DNA of 64,000 bases from Biomphalaria glabrata (Eukaryota > Mollusca > Gastropoda > Planorbidae). Positions 1 through 10,744 of the stretch are shown here, piece by piece. Each line of letters starts with the position of its first letter. The stretch's first letter is position 1. The stretch is from the NCBI RefSeq assembly GCF_947242115.1, contig NC_074719.1, forward strand, positions 4,042,783 to 4,106,782, in the 5' to 3' direction. A program made the position numbers and the translations under genes. The notes beneath the pieces were generated by a model that was not told the DNA's origin, ran no database searches, and saw nothing but the letters and a program-made list of their open reading frames with translations.

Positions 1-3000
1 AGTATTCAGAAGGACATCGTCTCCTATCTGGAGATAGCCTTGAACTGGTAGACCAAGCTTCATGGCGCCAGCAGTGCATTCATAGAAAAATTCCCAGCCA
101 TGAGCTACACCTTCTATGGAAGTAACGTAATTAAATCCCTCTCTATCCGTGTACGTCTGAAAGGCTTCTACTGAGGGCACACAGTAAACGATAAACTTAA
201 AATACTGTCTGTGTAAAAACTCATTAAAACCAAGAGAAGGAAACAAGCTGTTATAATTTATTACTATAATTAGCAATATATCGTCTATCACAGGATTAGT
301 CATTTTCTGTATTGCGTGCAAGTTCATTGTTACATTAAGTCCACATAATGATACTATGTCTTTTGAAACTATTTTCTCTAAATCACTAGTAATATTGTTG
401 AACATTTTTAAATGCTGAGGAATACGATAAACCGTTTTAGTGATAGTTCTTGGATGTAATAACTTTTTTGGCGTAAACTTTGTAAGATCATCTATCCAAG
501 AAGAGATAAGTACTTTCATGTTAGTCAAATCTTTCAATGGAAGACAGTCCTTCATGATGCAAATGGTTACGTTCTTCAGTATATCATTACAGCATTCATC
601 GTTTGGGTTACAAGAGGACATGTTAGTACAGTTAGAACTAGAAACACAACTTGTATTTAAACTCTGCTTACTAGCATCGGCGACGTATGCACAGTCGTAA
701 GGTTGATTGTGTGTAGATACGTAATAGAAAGACGTCAAAAGTTGAGAACCTTTGATCATTTCGTTTAATAATCTTGTCCTGAAAGCTTTCTTCTCTTCTA
801 AATTTAACTCTGGTGGAATAAAAAGCAACTTGAAGACATCCTCAAAGAAAACTGTAGGTCCAGTGCTGAATGAGGCTGCAGTTGAATTTCTAATAAAAAC
901 TGGAGTAGTATTTACAACTGTAGGGCGGCTTACATTGCCTTGAGTGTATTTTAAGCAAGTCGAGGTAGAGACAGTTACACCTTGTCTTATAGACACCGAG
1001 CTCCAGTCTACTATAGAGTAAATATCAGAGTTTCTGAGTTCAGATATGTTTCTAGCTGTGTTGATTCTACCTAGAGACCAAAATTCTTTGGGAAAGGCTT
1101 CGGTCAGACCAAAATGATGAAAAGGATTAAACAAGCCCGCACCCTCGTACATCAATCCAGATTGGTGTGCATCATTAATGTGAAATGTTCCAGTGATGTT
1201 TTCAACTAAAGCGTCGCACTCGGTATCTAGAATTACCTTGGCGCCATTTTCTATAGCAAATAAATATCCAGTCAATTTGGATGATGTGTTGATAAATGTA
1301 AAAGTTGAAAAATGACTTGATGACTGTTGAAGATAATCTCTGGTGATTTGATAACACTTGGGAGGACTGAAAGAAATGTTTAAAATATGTTAGTTAGGGT
1401 TAGCGTTAATCTTATCTTATCTTACATTTGTAATGTCTAAATTATGTTTGAAGTAGTCACACATCTTGTTGGAATGATACGGGTGAAAAAAAAAATTAAA
1501 ATGCATTCCAAACAAAAAAAAAAAAGGGACAACAATCTTAATAAATTAAATGGGTGGGGGGAGAATGAGCTAGAGCTGGGGCTTTGAGAGTAAGAAAGTT
1601 GGATTGTGCGGTTTGCGCGATGGGCTGTCGTTCATTCGTTTATCACGATGACCCCGGATTCAAACCCTGCCAGCTGCCTTCACCCGGTTACCCTGCGGGA
1701 GTTTTTTACTAGGAAGTAGACGAAGGGACAATCAAAACATGTGAAACATTTTACAAACGTAAAATCTAGCTGAAAAAGTTAAATGTTGACAGACACCTTT
1801 AACCTACCTACATCCAATAATGTCTTTTTCGACATCAACGAAAATAGCGACACTCCAATCATCTTGTTTGGTTATCAGAGTTACATCCACACAAGGTGTA
1901 GAGACGTCATCTAGTACGACCCAGTTTCTGGTTATGGAAATATATTTTATATGCAATTTATGAAGTATTTATCATCATAACGTCGGTTAATGGCTTGCAA
2001 AAACCAATGAGAAATATTTTAGCTCCTTAGTATGATTTTACTTAAATTCTTTATGCAAAAATATTCCTAGATTTAACAAATCGTACAAATACGCAAGATG
2101 AGTAGTTGTAGGTAACTCTGCTGAAAAGTAAAGGCGGTCGGTCGTTGTGCTTGCCAAATGACAGCGCGTTAACCGTGGGCCATAGAAATAGATGACCCTT
2201 ACATCATCTGCCCCATAGATCGCAAGGAATGAAAAGGGAACTTTACTATAAATGCTCATTGAGTCTCAATCACATGATTCGTATACGACTTGAGTGACTT
2301 CACTGAATAGGCACGATTTACTTAGTCTTGACGCTTTTTAAACTTTTTTTATTACAGTCATAGACAACACTACCATCAAAGGCGTCTCCGTTGAGTAGCG
2401 GATTGTTTATACCTGTCGACATGGTAGCTATCTGGTCATCGGTCTTGTTCATCACAGTATCAGACAATTCATCAGTCTTGTTCAGTGAGGTAATGGTACC
2501 TATCTTTTTAATCATGGTACAGATCTGTTCGTTGACCTCTTTCAGCACGGCACTCATGACCTCTCTGATATCTGGTTCTACCTCAAAAAGGTAGGTCTCG
2601 GGATCCTCCCCTTCATCAACCAGGTTCTGTCTAAGACTGGCTCTCATCTTCTCTTTGTCAAGTAGATCCTCTGCTCCCTGGCTCGGAGCTAAGTTCATCT
2701 AGCTTCCTAAGCGTTGTCATTCTTATCCTTTTGTTGAGCTGCCTAAATCCCACTTCTGACACCAATTGTTGTAACTTTAGGTTAGGCACTCAACGAAAAG
2801 GCATGCAACTCAACACAGTTTAACAGGATATAATAGTTATGTTTATTCACTAGGGTAAACACATAACATCCTTCAGCTTCCTCAGAGTCTTACTATTAAG
2901 TATACCAGTCCTTTGATACTTAACCCGAATGTGGACCAACGACAGCCTTCCCCGCTTCGCTCCAGGACTTCAACCTTCAGGCAGCACAAAAGTTGGCCTC

Positions 3001-5775
3001 TTAGTTTCCCAAACATTCACTCTTCACAATCCCTGATGCACTGTTATTCTCTCTATCTTAGTGTCTTCCTGTTTACGTTCACTAGTGCGCTAGTGCTCAC
3101 CTCAAGCAATGTTGCAAGGCAGGGTTACAACAATATGCTAAATCATTGGTTTTCCTGGCTGACTCAAGCAACCCATTCCATTAAAAGATAAGAGAAAGCA
3201 GAACGGTTAGAGAGGCACTTACTTAATGTGGAAAGCTCTTGCTTCCTCCTAATACATTCTCAAAAACGCGATTTGTATATAAATATACCATGATCCATCA
3301 TTTAAAATATAAATCTCCTTTCATTAAATATCGGATGTGACAGCGCTATATAAATTATTGTAATAATTTTTATCATTAATGACTTCATACTAAGCATAAG
3401 TTTGCCATTAATTATAATAGTATAAAAAATTGATTTAGATCTAGATTTATTTTTTAATTAAATAATTTTTTTGTAAGTCTTAAGTATAGTATTTTTAGAT
3501 CTATGTTATTAAAAATAAACACAAAGAAACTTACTTTTTCTTTTCAAATCGCAGAAAGTAGAGCTTCATACCCATATTGAGCTGTGAATAAGTTGGGTGG
3601 TTTGCAATTTCACGGCTGTAAGTATGTGTTAAAGTTAATTTCTATTCAGTATTGTTAAAGAGCTAATTGTCGCGCCTATATTTTTTAATTTTTTTTTTTG
3701 CTGCGTTATATCAATGTTTTCTAACTTAACCTCTCCCATCCCTTTTTTTTGGTTGAATTTCATTGGAAGTATTAAAAGACGGGGGAGGGAAGGAGCAAAA
3801 AAAAAATAATTGGGAGTGCCTTCAAAGGCCCATGCCGACCAGCAAAATGATTAGGCCAAACACAACCTCGAAGACATCAAAGCAGTCCATGCCGCTCGTG
3901 CATAGGAGAAAGAACGGTCTAACGTTTTGCAAATGATAATACGTACAGTGTATAGTGTGTTTTTTTTTTGTTGATATTCTTGTTGAATTTCAAACAAAAT
4001 AAATTGTAATAAGAATTAAAAAAAACAACAACAAGAAAACGTGTTCGGGCCTTTCTGTCTTGCTGCTGTCACTTTTTTTTTTTAAAGTTGTCTGCATTAA
4101 ATATTTTTTGTTCTTTAGTCGCGGCTAGACCGGCCCATTTGGTACCGGCCCACCGGGCATTTGCCCGTTTGCCCATATAGCCAGTCCGCCCCTGAGAGTT
4201 GGGTGGACTCAGGGGCACCCTAAATTCCCGTAATTAAAAATACCAGTCTTCCCCGAGATTCTAACCAACGACCTCAGGCTCAGAAGCCATGCAATTAACC
4301 ACTCAGCCACCGCGCCCCCACACTGCAGAACTAATCGCACCGTAACTTCATTACTGTGGCTGACGTCTTCTACCAGGAGAGCATTGCGTCTTTCCCTGCA
4401 CATTTTAAACCAGCTGTACGCACGTTTATGCATAGGGTTAGGGTTTACTGGGCGTTAGGGCTTGGATTTGGAAAAAAATCGCCCCCCCCTCACTCCAAAG
4501 TTCTGGATCCGCTAGTGGATCGAGACCAATCGATACAGAAGGCCTTAACACTGACCTGCAAAGTCATAACCTGTGGGCAGTTTAGACCAATAGCTCGTTG
4601 CCACGTCACACGTCTGTACGACGTGGAAACGCGCTATTGGTTCAAAACTGCCCACATGTTGTGATGTTTTATGTCAGTGTTGAGGCCTATAAAGAATGGC
4701 CTTTTTGGTACTTTTTCCTGTATGACTCCGATTAACGATGAAGTGGATAACACGGTCGGTAATGAGACGTTTTGAGTCTAGGACAAAGATGTCCAGACGC
4801 TATCCTTCTATTAGTTTTCTCTGATGAGCTCTAAATCTAGACACTCTTTGATTTAGTCTTGGTCTTTTGTAATCTTCCATTTTCTTATTTTTATATATAT
4901 ATAATGTCAACGTCTTCGATTCCGAAGATTAAGGATGAGTGCAGTGTTTCACGTGGCTACACAAACCCAGTTTTAGACCTGCATATTTGACCACATCTGA
5001 TGCAGACAAAGCCGTTGTCCGCCGGGGGTATATGGCCTATTGAATTTTTACGTTTTCTGCGCCTGTAATTTTTTTTTCTGCAAGAAGGAAGGGGCCTTAT
5101 CAAAATGCCTGCAAAGGACTTCAATTTACTTATTAAGCATGATGAACATCCGCAGGAGTAAAGCTGTTTTAAGCTTTGTAAAAACGACGTAGGCCTACCG
5201 CCATAGACATAAATAAATATAGACTGGCCGATTAAAGAGTTTTATGAAACGAAACTTTGTGACTTTCAATTTAGTGTACTTTATTATACAGCATTTATGA
5301 GCAGTATAAAAGATAAGTATTCATATCTATTTCAGCCATAACCTATATTAAAAGTATTACAATAGTTTTGTTTAATCTCTAAGAATGAAGATCATGCAAC
5401 TTTTTCATAATTCGGAAATCCGAATACAATAGATATACATGTTTTCAAGTTACATGAAGTTACTTCCTTCGGCCAGTCTATATTTATTTATGTCTATACC
5501 TACCGCTTAAAGTAAATTAATGGTGGAATAAATTAAATCCACAAAAAAATCTTGATTAATTTCCCAATAGAGTGTATCTAATAATTTAAGTCTTTTCACA
5601 ATCAAACTCTCTGCTTCTTTTTATTTAAAGACAAGTTAATGAAAATATTGGATTGGAATACTTACGTTGTAACTAATATATTTTTTGGAGAACCGATGGA
5701 AAGATCTAGAAACACAGAGCTGTATAGAAAAAAAGTTATGCTCAGGACCATCAATGCTTGAAGAACTTGTAACAT
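1..5775 (-). CDS. STELLO/DUF288-like glycosyltransferase, copy 1 (3' end outside window)
   Basis: Three coding exons on the minus strand: exon 1 5775..5666, exon 2 1927..1808, main exon 1366..1 and beyond the left edge. Exon 1 starts MLQVLQALMVLSITFFLYSS, a hydrophobic signal anchor with almost no charge before it, and ends at a GTAAGT donor. Exon 2 carries NWVVLDD...DDWSVAIF. The main exon carries TGYLFAIENGAK followed by the NPFHHFG block, as in plant STELLO proteins (DUF288), which are Golgi type II membrane proteins. All introns are phase 2 and the visible frame is open. It matches copy 2 at 19423..23618 with about 26 differences in 1,366 bp (counted by eye). Intron 1 is 3.7 kb, against 1.6 kb in copy 2, because of mobile elements. 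The enzymatic role in animals is inferred from family resemblance only. Confidence 0.8.
1590..1775 (+). mobile_element. tRNA-derived SINE, family B, in intron 2 of copy 1
   Basis: A tRNA-like head (GTGCGGTTTGCGCGATGGGC, then a B-box-like GGATTCAAACCCTGCC) is followed by the body CTGCGGGAGTTTTTTACTAGG and GTGAAACATTTTACAAAC. The homologous intron of copy 2 carries the same SINE at 21615..21765, so the insertion predates the gene duplication. Other family B copies in the window are listed separately. Confidence 0.65.
2086..2265 (+). mobile_element. tRNA-derived SINE, family A, body only
   Basis: AAAAGTAAAGGCGGTCGGTC, GTTGTGC, GTTAACCGTGGGCCA and ACATCATCTGCCCCATAGAT match the body of the full family A copy at 36246..36515. 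The tRNA-like head is missing. It lies in intron 1 of STELLO copy 1, just beyond the part still alignable with copy 2, so it was probably gained after duplication. Confidence 0.6.
2318..3342 (-). mobile_element. Fossil 5' end of a Ty3/gypsy-type LTR retrotransposon
   Basis: Read on the minus strand, an LTR of about 576 bp (3342..2767, starting TGTCACATCC and ending GTTACAACA) is followed at once by TTGGTGTCAGAAGTGGGATT, complementary to a tRNA-Leu 3' end and so a primer binding site. Downstream (2698..2318) is a gag-like acidic coding stretch with DEGEDPETYLFEVEPDIRE. Protease, reverse transcriptase, integrase and the second LTR are absent, so the element is a broken fossil. The STELLO copy 2 intron lacks it, which places the insertion after the gene duplication. 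The clade is inferred from the layout. Confidence 0.6.
3343..4110. other. AT-rich intronic sequence, nothing recognised
   Basis: Poly-A and poly-T rich sequence of STELLO copy 1 intron 1. I see no coding frame, tandem repeat or element end here. Confidence 0.5.
4115..4345 (-). mobile_element. hAT-like end fragment next to a family A SINE head
   Basis: 4115..4195 read on minus begins CAGGGGCGGACTGGC and is rich in GGGCAA/GCCCGG, a composition typical of small hAT derivatives; no matching other end was found. Reading on minus from 4345, GGCGCGGTGGCTGAGTGG and TGGCTTCTGA form a tRNA-like family A SINE head, followed by CCCCTGAGTCCACCCAACTC, which is SINE body. It belongs to the element nest in STELLO copy 1 intron 1. 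Confidence 0.45.
4395..4518 (+). mobile_element. Right end of a hAT-type MITE (family of 48321..48683)
   Basis: CTGTACGCACGTTTATGCAT, GGGTTAGGGTTTACTGGGC and the terminus CTGGATCCGCTAGTG match the right part of the complete MITE at 48321..48683. The left half is absent, so this is a truncated copy. Confidence 0.6.
4540..4688. mobile_element. Palindromic (hairpin) MITE
   Basis: The sequence reads nearly the same on both strands: AGGCCTTAACACTGAC at the left against GTCAGTGTTGAGGCCT at the right, GTGGGCAGTTT against AAAACTGCCCAC, and CCACGTC against GACGTGG around a loop of about ten bases. Almost the whole 149 bp is inverted repeat. No coding potential. The superfamily is not assignable. Confidence 0.65.
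4880..5190 (-). mobile_element. LINE 3' end encoding a C-terminal zinc motif
   Basis: Minus-strand translation gives DNGFVCIRCGQICRSK, the Cys-x2-Cys...Cys tail also found at the end of the LINE at 60197..61225, followed by a terminal CTTCGGAATCGAAGAC like the 3' end of that element. Only the last part of the ORF is left. The same relic sits in intron 1 of STELLO copy 2 (22859..23080), so it predates the duplication. Confidence 0.6.
5202..5498. mobile_element. MITE with 27-bp inverted ends and 8-bp target duplication
   Basis: The left end ATAGACATAAATAAATATAG (continuing ACTGGCC) is the exact inverse of the right end. CCTACCGC flanks both sides (5194..5201 and 5499..5506). The 8-bp duplication fits hAT or P superfamilies, and the CATAGAC start is shared with the large insertion at 37442..47904. 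The inside is AT-rich and non-coding. STELLO copy 2 lacks it and has a different MITE at nearly the same spot. Confidence 0.75.
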
Positions 5776-6074
5776 CCTAGATAATTTCAATATGTTAAAC
5801 GTATCATTATTTGCTGAAGTGAACACACATTTAATGAAATTGTTATAAAACAGATTCCTGAAAAGTTATTCATTTATACATTACCATAAGAAAAACAACG
5901 ATTTATTAAAGTCTTCGTCACATTGTTTCGTTGTCCTTTGTTACAAACTGATATATATGGCCTCCTTCAGTCGCGAAGCGACTATGGATCATCTTAATGA
6001 GATGAATGCCTGGGCATTAGCTGTGGTCGGAACGATGTCGACCACACATCAGTTCCCCCCCTCTCCACGCAGCT
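5776..6074. other. Upstream flank of STELLO copy 1
   Basis: 5776..5940 is alignable with the flank of copy 2 at 23619..23770 (shared CAGATTCCTGAAAAGTTATTC), so it belongs to the duplicated block. A 5' UTR or promoter should lie here; I see no clear TATA box. The rest up to 6074 is unremarkable. Confidence 0.5.
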
Positions 6075-6262
6075 GATGTGTTTGTAAAAAAAAAATGTTT
6101 TACATGTTTCGGATGTTCCTTCAAAGTTGAAGATAATTACTTCCTAGTCCAAACCTCCCGCAGGACGACGGGGGATGGGAGCGGGCAGGGTTTAAACCCT
6201 GGACCATCAATAAATCTGAACGACAGTCCAGCGCGCAAAACGCACGACCAGGCAGCCATATA
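6075..6262 (-). mobile_element. tRNA-derived SINE, family B
   Basis: On the minus strand ATGGCTGCCTGGTCGTGCG, GGTTTAAACCCTGCCCGCTC and CTGCGGGAGGTTTGGACTAG form the family B head and body, ending in GGAACATCCGAAACATGTAA. It is one of the more complete copies in the window. Confidence 0.7.
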
Positions 6263-6264
6263 AG

Positions 6265-6735
6265 TTGGACATAATTTAAACAACAATTAATAAGTAGGTT
6301 TTCATATTATCTCGTGAACTGCAGTGCTTTAGTATAATTAGAAATAACTAAACTAAAGGAGTTTTTTTTTTCGAAAATGTTTTTTTCTTTCTTTGAGGAT
6401 TTGAATAAGAGATTGACACTTTATAAAACAATTAGATCAATTAGATATTCATTATAAAACATCATTTAGGCCAGGCTCGCATTTAATTTCACATTCACTT
6501 TTACCTATCCTTTGGTCTGTCGGACCACTGAGGCTAGACACAAGATCCGTCAACCTTCTTTCTCCATTCTTCTCTGTCATTTGTCTTTGATAGAATTTCA
6601 TTCTGATGCTCTTTCTGAAAATATTGATACCTGCCTTTTTACCTGCCTGAGTGGACCACTTCGGGGGCCGATTTTGAGTTTGTGTTTCCACACAAACTGT
6701 CTTTGTAACCTTGCTATTTTTAATTTGTGGTAATT
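6265..6735 (-). repeat. Dispersed repeat: 3' half of the 11935 family joined to a LINE-tail repeat
   Basis: 6265..6450 (GGACATAATTTAAACAACAA, CAATTAGATCAATTAGATAT) matches 12360..12525. 6455..6735 on minus matches 12531..12797 and 36516..36760. That part contains an ACAGAGAAGAATGGAGAAAG-type stretch resembling the 3' coding end of the LINE at 52050..52600. The fixed borders of this roughly 260-bp unit suggest a SINE-like element with a LINE-derived tail. Confidence 0.55.
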
Positions 6736-7735
6736 GTTTTTTATTTTCTGTCTATTGAACTCTGTAAAACTGTACAATAATATCAATATAGGTCTATTTT
6801 ATAACGCTTATTAACTAACTCTATATTTTGGCGATCGTATTTTCGACCACTTTTACTAATCCAATCCTCATGAAATTTTGCATAGGAGCTCACGCTCGAT
6901 GACAAAACATCACTTAGTCCAAAAAAAAAGTATATTTTTATTCCATTGAGGTCGAGAAATTTGGTAGTCAAAAGGTAAAAACCTCCTATTAGACGTGGCG
7001 ATTAACAAGGGTGTCGTGTGGCCAGCACAGTGTCAAACCGCATTTAATTTTCACTTTAGCCAACGTATGTCAGATACCCATAACAGTTTGCTGGACTCAG
7101 AGGATTCATAAGAATCCTGAAAATCAAAAGCCCTGTCATCACCAAGATTTAAAACCAAGAGCCCACGGGAGATTAATCTTCCACACCTATTCTTGGATCA
7201 AGTTGAAACTTTAAACGACTAGTTATTATACCCAGTTATTTTTTATTTTTTTTTGTGTAAAAAAAAATAAATAGGTGCGGTACTCAGTGAGGGAATGTCT
7301 AACTTTTAACTACTAATAAATTAAAAATAATATTTAAAATTCAAGAAAAGTAATAATTTTTTCCCCACATTGAAAAAGGTGCCGGTACGCCGTACCGGTG
7401 CGTACCGTCACACAAAAAAAGCACTTATTATATGTAACAAAACATGAATCAGTTAAAAATCAACAAATTAGTGTATTAATTATTGGATATTCAGTATTTT
7501 GTTTGATATCAGATATGTAAAATAGCTTCTACATTATTGAAAGATATAGCTCTAAGTGAGGATTTCTTTATCTTGTTTTTTCAAAAGGATTTCTGTTATA
7601 TTTTGCTTGTTTTTAAATTAGAGCTAAAAATATTCTTAGTTAGCGAAATAAAACATTATGACAAACATTGCAACGTAAACACAATGATACAAATTTACCT
7701 TCGCCTCATGATGAATGCTATTTAATAGCACTGTT

Positions 7736-8632
7736 AGATTTTTCCAAAGCTTTTGACAAAGTTCATCACCATAGTTTGCTTAAAAAATTATAATATTTTG
7801 GCATTGATGGTCCATTGCATCAGTGGATTAGGGATTTTCTGATAGGGAGAGATCTAAATCAACACCAATAACAGTAAACTCAGGTGTACCTCAAGGAACA
7901 GTCTTAGGTCCACTACTATTTTTAATTTACATAAACGATTTATCAAATTGCATTAGTTCAGGAACAAAAGTCAGATTATTCGCAGAAGATTGCATAATAT
8001 ATAGAACAATAAAAACAACAGAAGATAGAGAAATTTTACAAATGGAATCAGATGAATTACAGAAATGGGAATCAAATTGGAGCATGTCTTTTCACCCAAA
8101 AAATATGTCAGTTGTTAAGATTAACAAAAAAAACCACCTAAAAACAAATAAATTCCACTTATCTTATTCATGGCAAACCAGTAACACAGACTAAAAACGC
8201 AAAATAAGAGGTGTTATAATAAATGAAAAACTGTCATGGAATCCCAATATTGATTTAAATTTATCAAAAAATCAAACAAAGCATTAGGGTTTATTAAAAG
8301 ATCAAATAAGAACATAAAACTAAAATGTTATTTAACCTTGGTTAGGCCAATAATGAAATATGCATCCTCTGTTTGGGACCCCTCAACTCAAGAAAACATT
8401 AAGAAACTGGAACAGACACAAAATAGAGCAGTGAGATTCATAATAAACGAATACTCACATTTGACTAGAGTAACACCTTAAGTAAAATCACTAAATTTAG
8501 AAAGCCTTCAGGACAGAAGACTCAAAAGTAAAGTAGCAATTGTACATAAAACACTGAACCATAATCTTCTAATACAAAAACAAGGACGTAATCATCTTCA
8601 TTTTTGAAGTAACGTGTGTATTATTTAAGAAA
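7736..8632 (+). mobile_element. CR1/Jockey-like LINE, 5'-truncated, degraded
   Basis: The reverse transcriptase region reads [40 protein letters not shown] and, at the catalytic motif [12 protein letters not shown] instead of the usual xADD. Several stops and frameshifts follow. It ends with GAAGTAACGTGTGTATTATT, the 3' tail shared with the LINEs at 49041 and 28640. It interrupts flank A exactly where copy B is continuous (after TTAATAGCACTGTT). Non-functional. Confidence 0.8.
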
Positions 8633-8942
8633 AGATAAAAAGACAACTTAAAAAAACTAATCTCATACTAATGTCGATTGTTTACATATCACCTAGTGTA
8701 ACACATGAATGCTGCATAATGTTATAACCATGTTTCGGATGTTTTGTCAAGGTGTTAATGGTTGATGTGTTGATAAATGTTGATGTTGGCCGCGAGTTAG
8801 AACTAGACACATTCAACAGAACAGTTAATAGATTACGAAAGAAAGTTGATTATTTATCCGAACTCCTTTTGGAAACATTTTGTAAAGACGAAATGGAGGG
8901 ATCAGGAAGCGACTTCCATTCCCAAGGATTGATTATAATAAT

Positions 8943-9288
8943 CAGTGGTCTTCAACCTTTTCTGGCCTACCGCCCACTTTTCGTATTTATTTCTTGTATA
9001 AAATCAGCCAGCATCCCCCCCCCCTCTAAGAAAAACACTTATAAAGAAGAGTGAGAAGGCAAATTTGCATCAAATAGGCTTTTATTTATTAATTTGTATG
9101 TTTCATCAACACTTATTCCGCATGTGAGACGACCGCATGCCCAAGTCGATCTTCTTTTGCGAGCTTAGAGGAGGACGGCGTTACAGAGGTGCCCTGCGCC
9201 ACCCCCCCTACAGCCCCTTTGGCTCCCAGCGCCCCCAATTTCACGAACACGCACCCAGGGGGCGATAGCGCCCCGTTGAAGACCACTG
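8943..9288. mobile_element. hAT-type MITE carrying a LINE fragment
   Basis: Ends CAGTGGTCTTCAAC and GTTGAAGACCACTG are exact inverses. Inside, 9118..9215 translates (+) as DDRMPKSIFFCELRGGRRYR, the C-terminal region of the LINE family at 60197..61225, broken by a stop. A related GATTATA sequence lies outside both ends but no clean 8-bp target duplication is visible. Flank B lacks the element. Confidence 0.65.
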
Positions 9289-9536
9289 GATTATATGTTC
9301 TGTTAGTTCTAAATGTCATTGTACACGGCTATTTGAATAGAAAGTTTCTTAGTGCCTCTAAAGTCGTTTTACTTTGTGCATAAAGTCATTGGCATATTTA
9401 AGCATAATTGTTTTTACGCTTCGTATTCATTATGGCTTAAGGGTCAAAATTAATTTTATGATAATGACAGAAATTTTAAAGAAAATCGTTAGAGCCGTTT
9501 TCGATAAATAATATATATGTATAAATAAATAAATAA

Positions 9537-9540
<4 letters not shown>

Positions 9541-9604
<64 letters not shown>
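9541..9604. repeat. (TA)n microsatellite
   Basis: About 32 TA dinucleotides preceded by an (AAAT)n run. Absent from the paralogous flank B. Confidence 0.95.
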
Positions 9605-9608
<4 letters not shown>

Positions 9609-9746
9609 ATAAACCTGGTGGAGGCACAGATGGGGGTAATATAATATGTATATTAGAAAATTTAATAAATGATTTTTTTTGCATTCAAGTTTAAAAAAAA
9701 AATAATCTAATAATAATAATAAATAAGACAATATTACAATAATGAT

Positions 9747-9752
9747 TTATAT

Positions 9753-9833
<81 letters not shown>
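9747..9833. repeat. (TA)n microsatellite
   Basis: About 40 TA dinucleotides with one interruption near 9772. Confidence 0.95.
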
Positions 9834-9835
<2 letters not shown>

Positions 9836-10310
9836 CAACTAATCGCAAAAAAATATTATTTATTTATTATTTGTTGATTAGTTCTAAATTTACATACTAC
9901 TTTGTCACCAATCTATTCTGTATATATGCACATTACCACTGACTCAGATATTGTTCATGGCGACATGTCTTTCAGTGATTTTCTTGATCCGTAGGGTGAA
10001 TGATATGTGCGTACTCAAGTCACAGACTAAAGTAGCATGATTAAGATTAGAATCACTTGAAGATTTTAATGTACATTTGACCGCGAGCATGTGTATAGTT
10101 AACTTTTTTGTCAGCTTAACCTCGACCTAGGCATCCTAACCCCCCCCCCCCCCCCCCGTGTAAAATGAGTGGAACGGAAGAAGCAGCTGTTTTTGCACAA
10201 GCGGTTTTGGCGCAGCTTTTTTGGCGCGAGAGATTCTGAGGATAATATATAAAACATTAAACTTGTTATAATAAACATTGTTTTTATTCAATATACTACA
10301 CTATCTATCT

Positions 10311-10700
10311 ATATGATTCTCTTCATGGCTCAACAGTTTGGACAAGAAGTAAAGGAAAGATCACTCTTTTATTTCTGCAAGTCGGACGAACTAGAGTTAC
10401 CCCACGTAACTTTAGCGGCGAAAATAAAAAAAAGAGTGTGTGTGTGAGGGGGAGAACAAGTAGTATTCACCCGTCACTAAATAGCAGGGTCGGACTTAAC
10501 CATTGTGACCAAGAAGTCATGGAAAGATCACTCTTTTATTTCTGCAAGTCGGACTAGAGTTACCCCACGTAACTTTAGCATCGAAAAAAAAAGAGAGGGG
10601 AGGGAAAATAATCTACTCCATCTTTATCCATCACTAAATAGCAGGGTCGGACATAACTCTCTCAGATCACACTTTTGGAACCTACAGCACTATTCCAGGT
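10311..10700 (+). repeat. Two repeat units each ending in a bare hAT terminus
   Basis: The unit GGAAAGATCACTCTTTTATT...GCAAGTCGGAC...TAGAGTTACCCCACG occurs twice. Each is followed by CACTAAATAGCAGGGTCGGAC, which is the left flank plus the first bases of the hAT derivatives at 16507 and 17460, but here without the rest of the transposon. Related unit at 17232..17459. Confidence 0.6.
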
Positions 10701-10744
10701 AGGCTGGCTAAAGTTTTATCATTTAGGGGAGAGCCACAGGTAAA

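Larger units (their letters stand above)
6736..10310 (+). repeat. Duplicated flank A (paralogue of 28285..30120)
   Basis: Collinear matches to 28285..30120 include GTACAATAATATCAATATAGGTC-type sequence near 6770, CCAACGTATGTCAGATACCC at 7060, AAGAAAAGTAATAATTTTTTC at 7345, the stretch around 8860 and TTGGCGCGAGAGATTCTGAG at 10220. Copy A is longer because it gained a LINE (7736..8632), a hAT MITE (8943..9288) and two TA microsatellites. It lies on the same side of STELLO copy 1 as flank B does of copy 2, so both probably belong to one segmental duplication. No host gene was found. Confidence 0.6.

Noticed and set aside
440-943. Plus-strand open frames at 440..700 and 752..943, and their equals at 20450..20710 and 20762..20953
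   Set aside because: They are antisense shadows of the STELLO main exon, which has family motifs and matching splice sites on the minus strand.
9489-9942. Open frames rich in Tyr-Ile
   Set aside because: Produced by translating (TA)n microsatellites; the same holds for 17157..17372 and 46845..47078 at its end.
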